From Auanema rhodensis (Eukaryota > Nematoda > Chromadorea > Rhabditida > Rhabditidae): a stretch of DNA of 64,000 nt. The stretch spans positions 20,842,688 to 20,906,687 of the forward strand of contig OZ059895.1 of the NCBI GenBank assembly GCA_964057225.1. The letters run 5' to 3'. Below are positions 63,351-64,000 of the stretch, in pieces. The notes beneath the pieces are model-generated. The model did not search any database and was not told the DNA's origin. It saw only the letters and a program-made list of their open reading frames with translations. The first letter of the stretch is position 1; each line of letters opens with the position of its first letter. Position numbers and translations under genes: made by a program.

Positions 63351-64000
63351 AAGTGTACACGTGATGTGCACTTGGTATGTAACTCGCTTCACGTGAAAGA
63401 TAAAGGGATGCGGTTTTCAAAATTAGATTCCCCATGTCCATATTAGTCTAAAAACCAATTTTTATTAATATTGGTGCATGGTAACCATGACTTTGAAATT
63501 TACGTGAACTTTAATTTATGCTAATTAAGTGTACACATGATGTGCACTTGGTATGTAACTCGCTTCACGTGAAAGATGAAGAGATGCGGTTTTCAAAATT
63601 AGGTTCCTCATGTCCATATTAGTCTAAAAACGAATTTTTATTGATATTGGTGCATGGTAACCATGACTTTGAAATTTACGTGAACTTTAATTTATGCTTA
63701 TTAAGTGTACACGTGATGTGCACTTGGTATGTAACTCGCTTCACGTGAAAGATAAAGGGATGCGGTTTTCAAAATTAGATTCCCCATGTCCATATTAGTC
63801 TAAAAACCAATTTTTATTAATATTGGTGCATGGTAACCATGACTTTGAAATTTACGTGAACTTTAATTTATGCTAATTAAGTGTACACATGATGTGCACT
63901 TGGTATGTAACTCGCTTCACGTGAAAGATAAAGAGGTGCGGTTTTCAAAATTAGATTCCCCATGTCCATATTAGTCTAAAAACAAATTTTTATTGATATT

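Larger units (their letters stand above)
59560..63972. repeat. Array domain with 191-bp variant monomers in pairs
   Basis: Six monomers carry a net 15-bp gain next to GTGTACAC, at 59,560, 60,103, 61,349, 61,892, 62,787 and 63,330. They form three pairs, each spaced 543 bp (three monomers plus 15). The pair at 59,560 recurs 1,789 bp later at 61,349, and TTCACATGAAAG (59,619 and 61,408) and CCATGAATTTG confirm that this is a duplicated block of ten monomers. Other variants concentrated here are CCATGACCATATT, AAAAACCAATT, GTGAATTTTAATT, AACAGATTT and GATAAAGGG. A 1-bp loss (AAAAACTAATTTCATTG) lies near 60,404. A CATTTCC with CGTTTC and ATTGG dimer near 62,890-63,060, typical of the central array, interrupts the third set. 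Confidence 0.88.
1..64000. repeat. 176-bp satellite DNA array filling the window
   Basis: The same 176-bp unit recurs head to tail with no interruption. Using AGTCTA as an anchor, the first anchor is at 5 and the last at 63,973. That distance (63,968 bp) equals 363 x 176 plus six 15-bp gains, one 7-bp gain and minus seventeen 1-bp losses, all of which I located. Every monomer reads in the same direction. Neighbours usually differ by a few substitutions at a limited set of recurring sites. Both window ends fall inside a monomer, so the array is longer than 64 kb. Long homogeneous arrays with a nucleosome-sized unit are typical of centromeric or other constitutive heterochromatin in plants and animals; a centromeric role here is inference. 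The window contains no gene: 176 is not a multiple of three, and each monomer carries stop triplets in all three phases on both strands. Confidence 0.98.

Noticed and set aside
1-64000. CRISPR array
   Set aside because: The period is 176 bp with the whole unit conserved; there are no short repeats separated by unique spacers and no cas genes.
1-64000. Open reading frames crossing monomers
   Set aside because: 176 is not divisible by three and each monomer has stop triplets in all phases on both strands (for example forward at monomer positions 5, 22 and 78), so any ORF is short and a by-product of the repeat.
1-64000. Known satellites (human alphoid, mouse minor, Arabidopsis CEN178, rice CentO, maize CentC)
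   Set aside because: The monomer does not match what I remember of any of these in sequence, and several differ in length. This is recall, not a search.
1-64000. Assembly artefact as the cause of the duplicated blocks
   Set aside because: Copies carry private substitutions, nested junctions and different lengths, which argues for real sequence; however, only reads spanning the 21-monomer junction could exclude a false duplication there.
1-64000. Inverted monomers or a strand switch in the array
   Set aside because: The AGTCTA anchor and its flanks read the same way in every monomer followed; no reverse-orientation copy was seen.

Overview
The whole 64 kb window is one uninterrupted satellite DNA array. 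A monomer of 176 bp repeats head to tail, always in the same orientation, from the first base to the last. The array runs off both ends of the window. My hand count gives 363 complete monomers between positions 5 and 63,972, plus partial copies of 4 bp and 28 bp at the ends. The length of that stretch is fully explained by 363 x 176 bp, six 15-bp gains, one 7-bp gain and seventeen 1-bp losses. I see no gene, RNA gene, transposon, telomere repeat, CRISPR array or unique spacer anywhere.

The organism is a eukaryote, since arrays of this kind and size sit in centromeric, pericentromeric or subtelomeric heterochromatin. A unit near 176 bp is in the nucleosome-sized range typical of plant and animal centromere satellites. 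From memory the sequence is not human alpha satellite, mouse minor satellite, Arabidopsis CEN178, rice CentO or maize CentC, and it has no CENP-B box. I cannot name the species. The reference monomer (51,385-51,560) is about 32% GC.

The information lies in how monomer variants are arranged. Nested higher-order repeats and block duplications cover most of the array: 7-mer and 11-mer tandem duplications (1.95-7.5 kb); a 22-/15-monomer compound block (10.2-16.5 kb); a roughly 3-kb block found at 22.4-25.4 and 29.95-32.8 kb; a 6-mer repeated three times (25.3-28.5 kb); a 10-mer doublet (31.07-34.59 kb) overlapping a 21-monomer tandem duplication (33.35-40.74 kb); 4-mer triplets and doublets (40.1-44.7 kb); a 10-mer doublet (45.33-48.85 kb); a 5-mer doublet (49.09-50.85 kb); 8-mer and 7-mer spacings (52.06-54.7 kb); and a 4/5/4/4 module series (55.08-58.08 kb). 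The last 4.4 kb carries a 191-bp monomer variant in three pairs.

The first 10 kb uses a different variant set from the rest, with a change near 10.0-10.2 kb. The monomer holds several short dyad symmetries. The pattern fits repeated unequal exchange or amplification in blocks of 3 to 22 monomers. I found no previously undescribed gene system; the noteworthy content is the satellite family and its higher-order structure.
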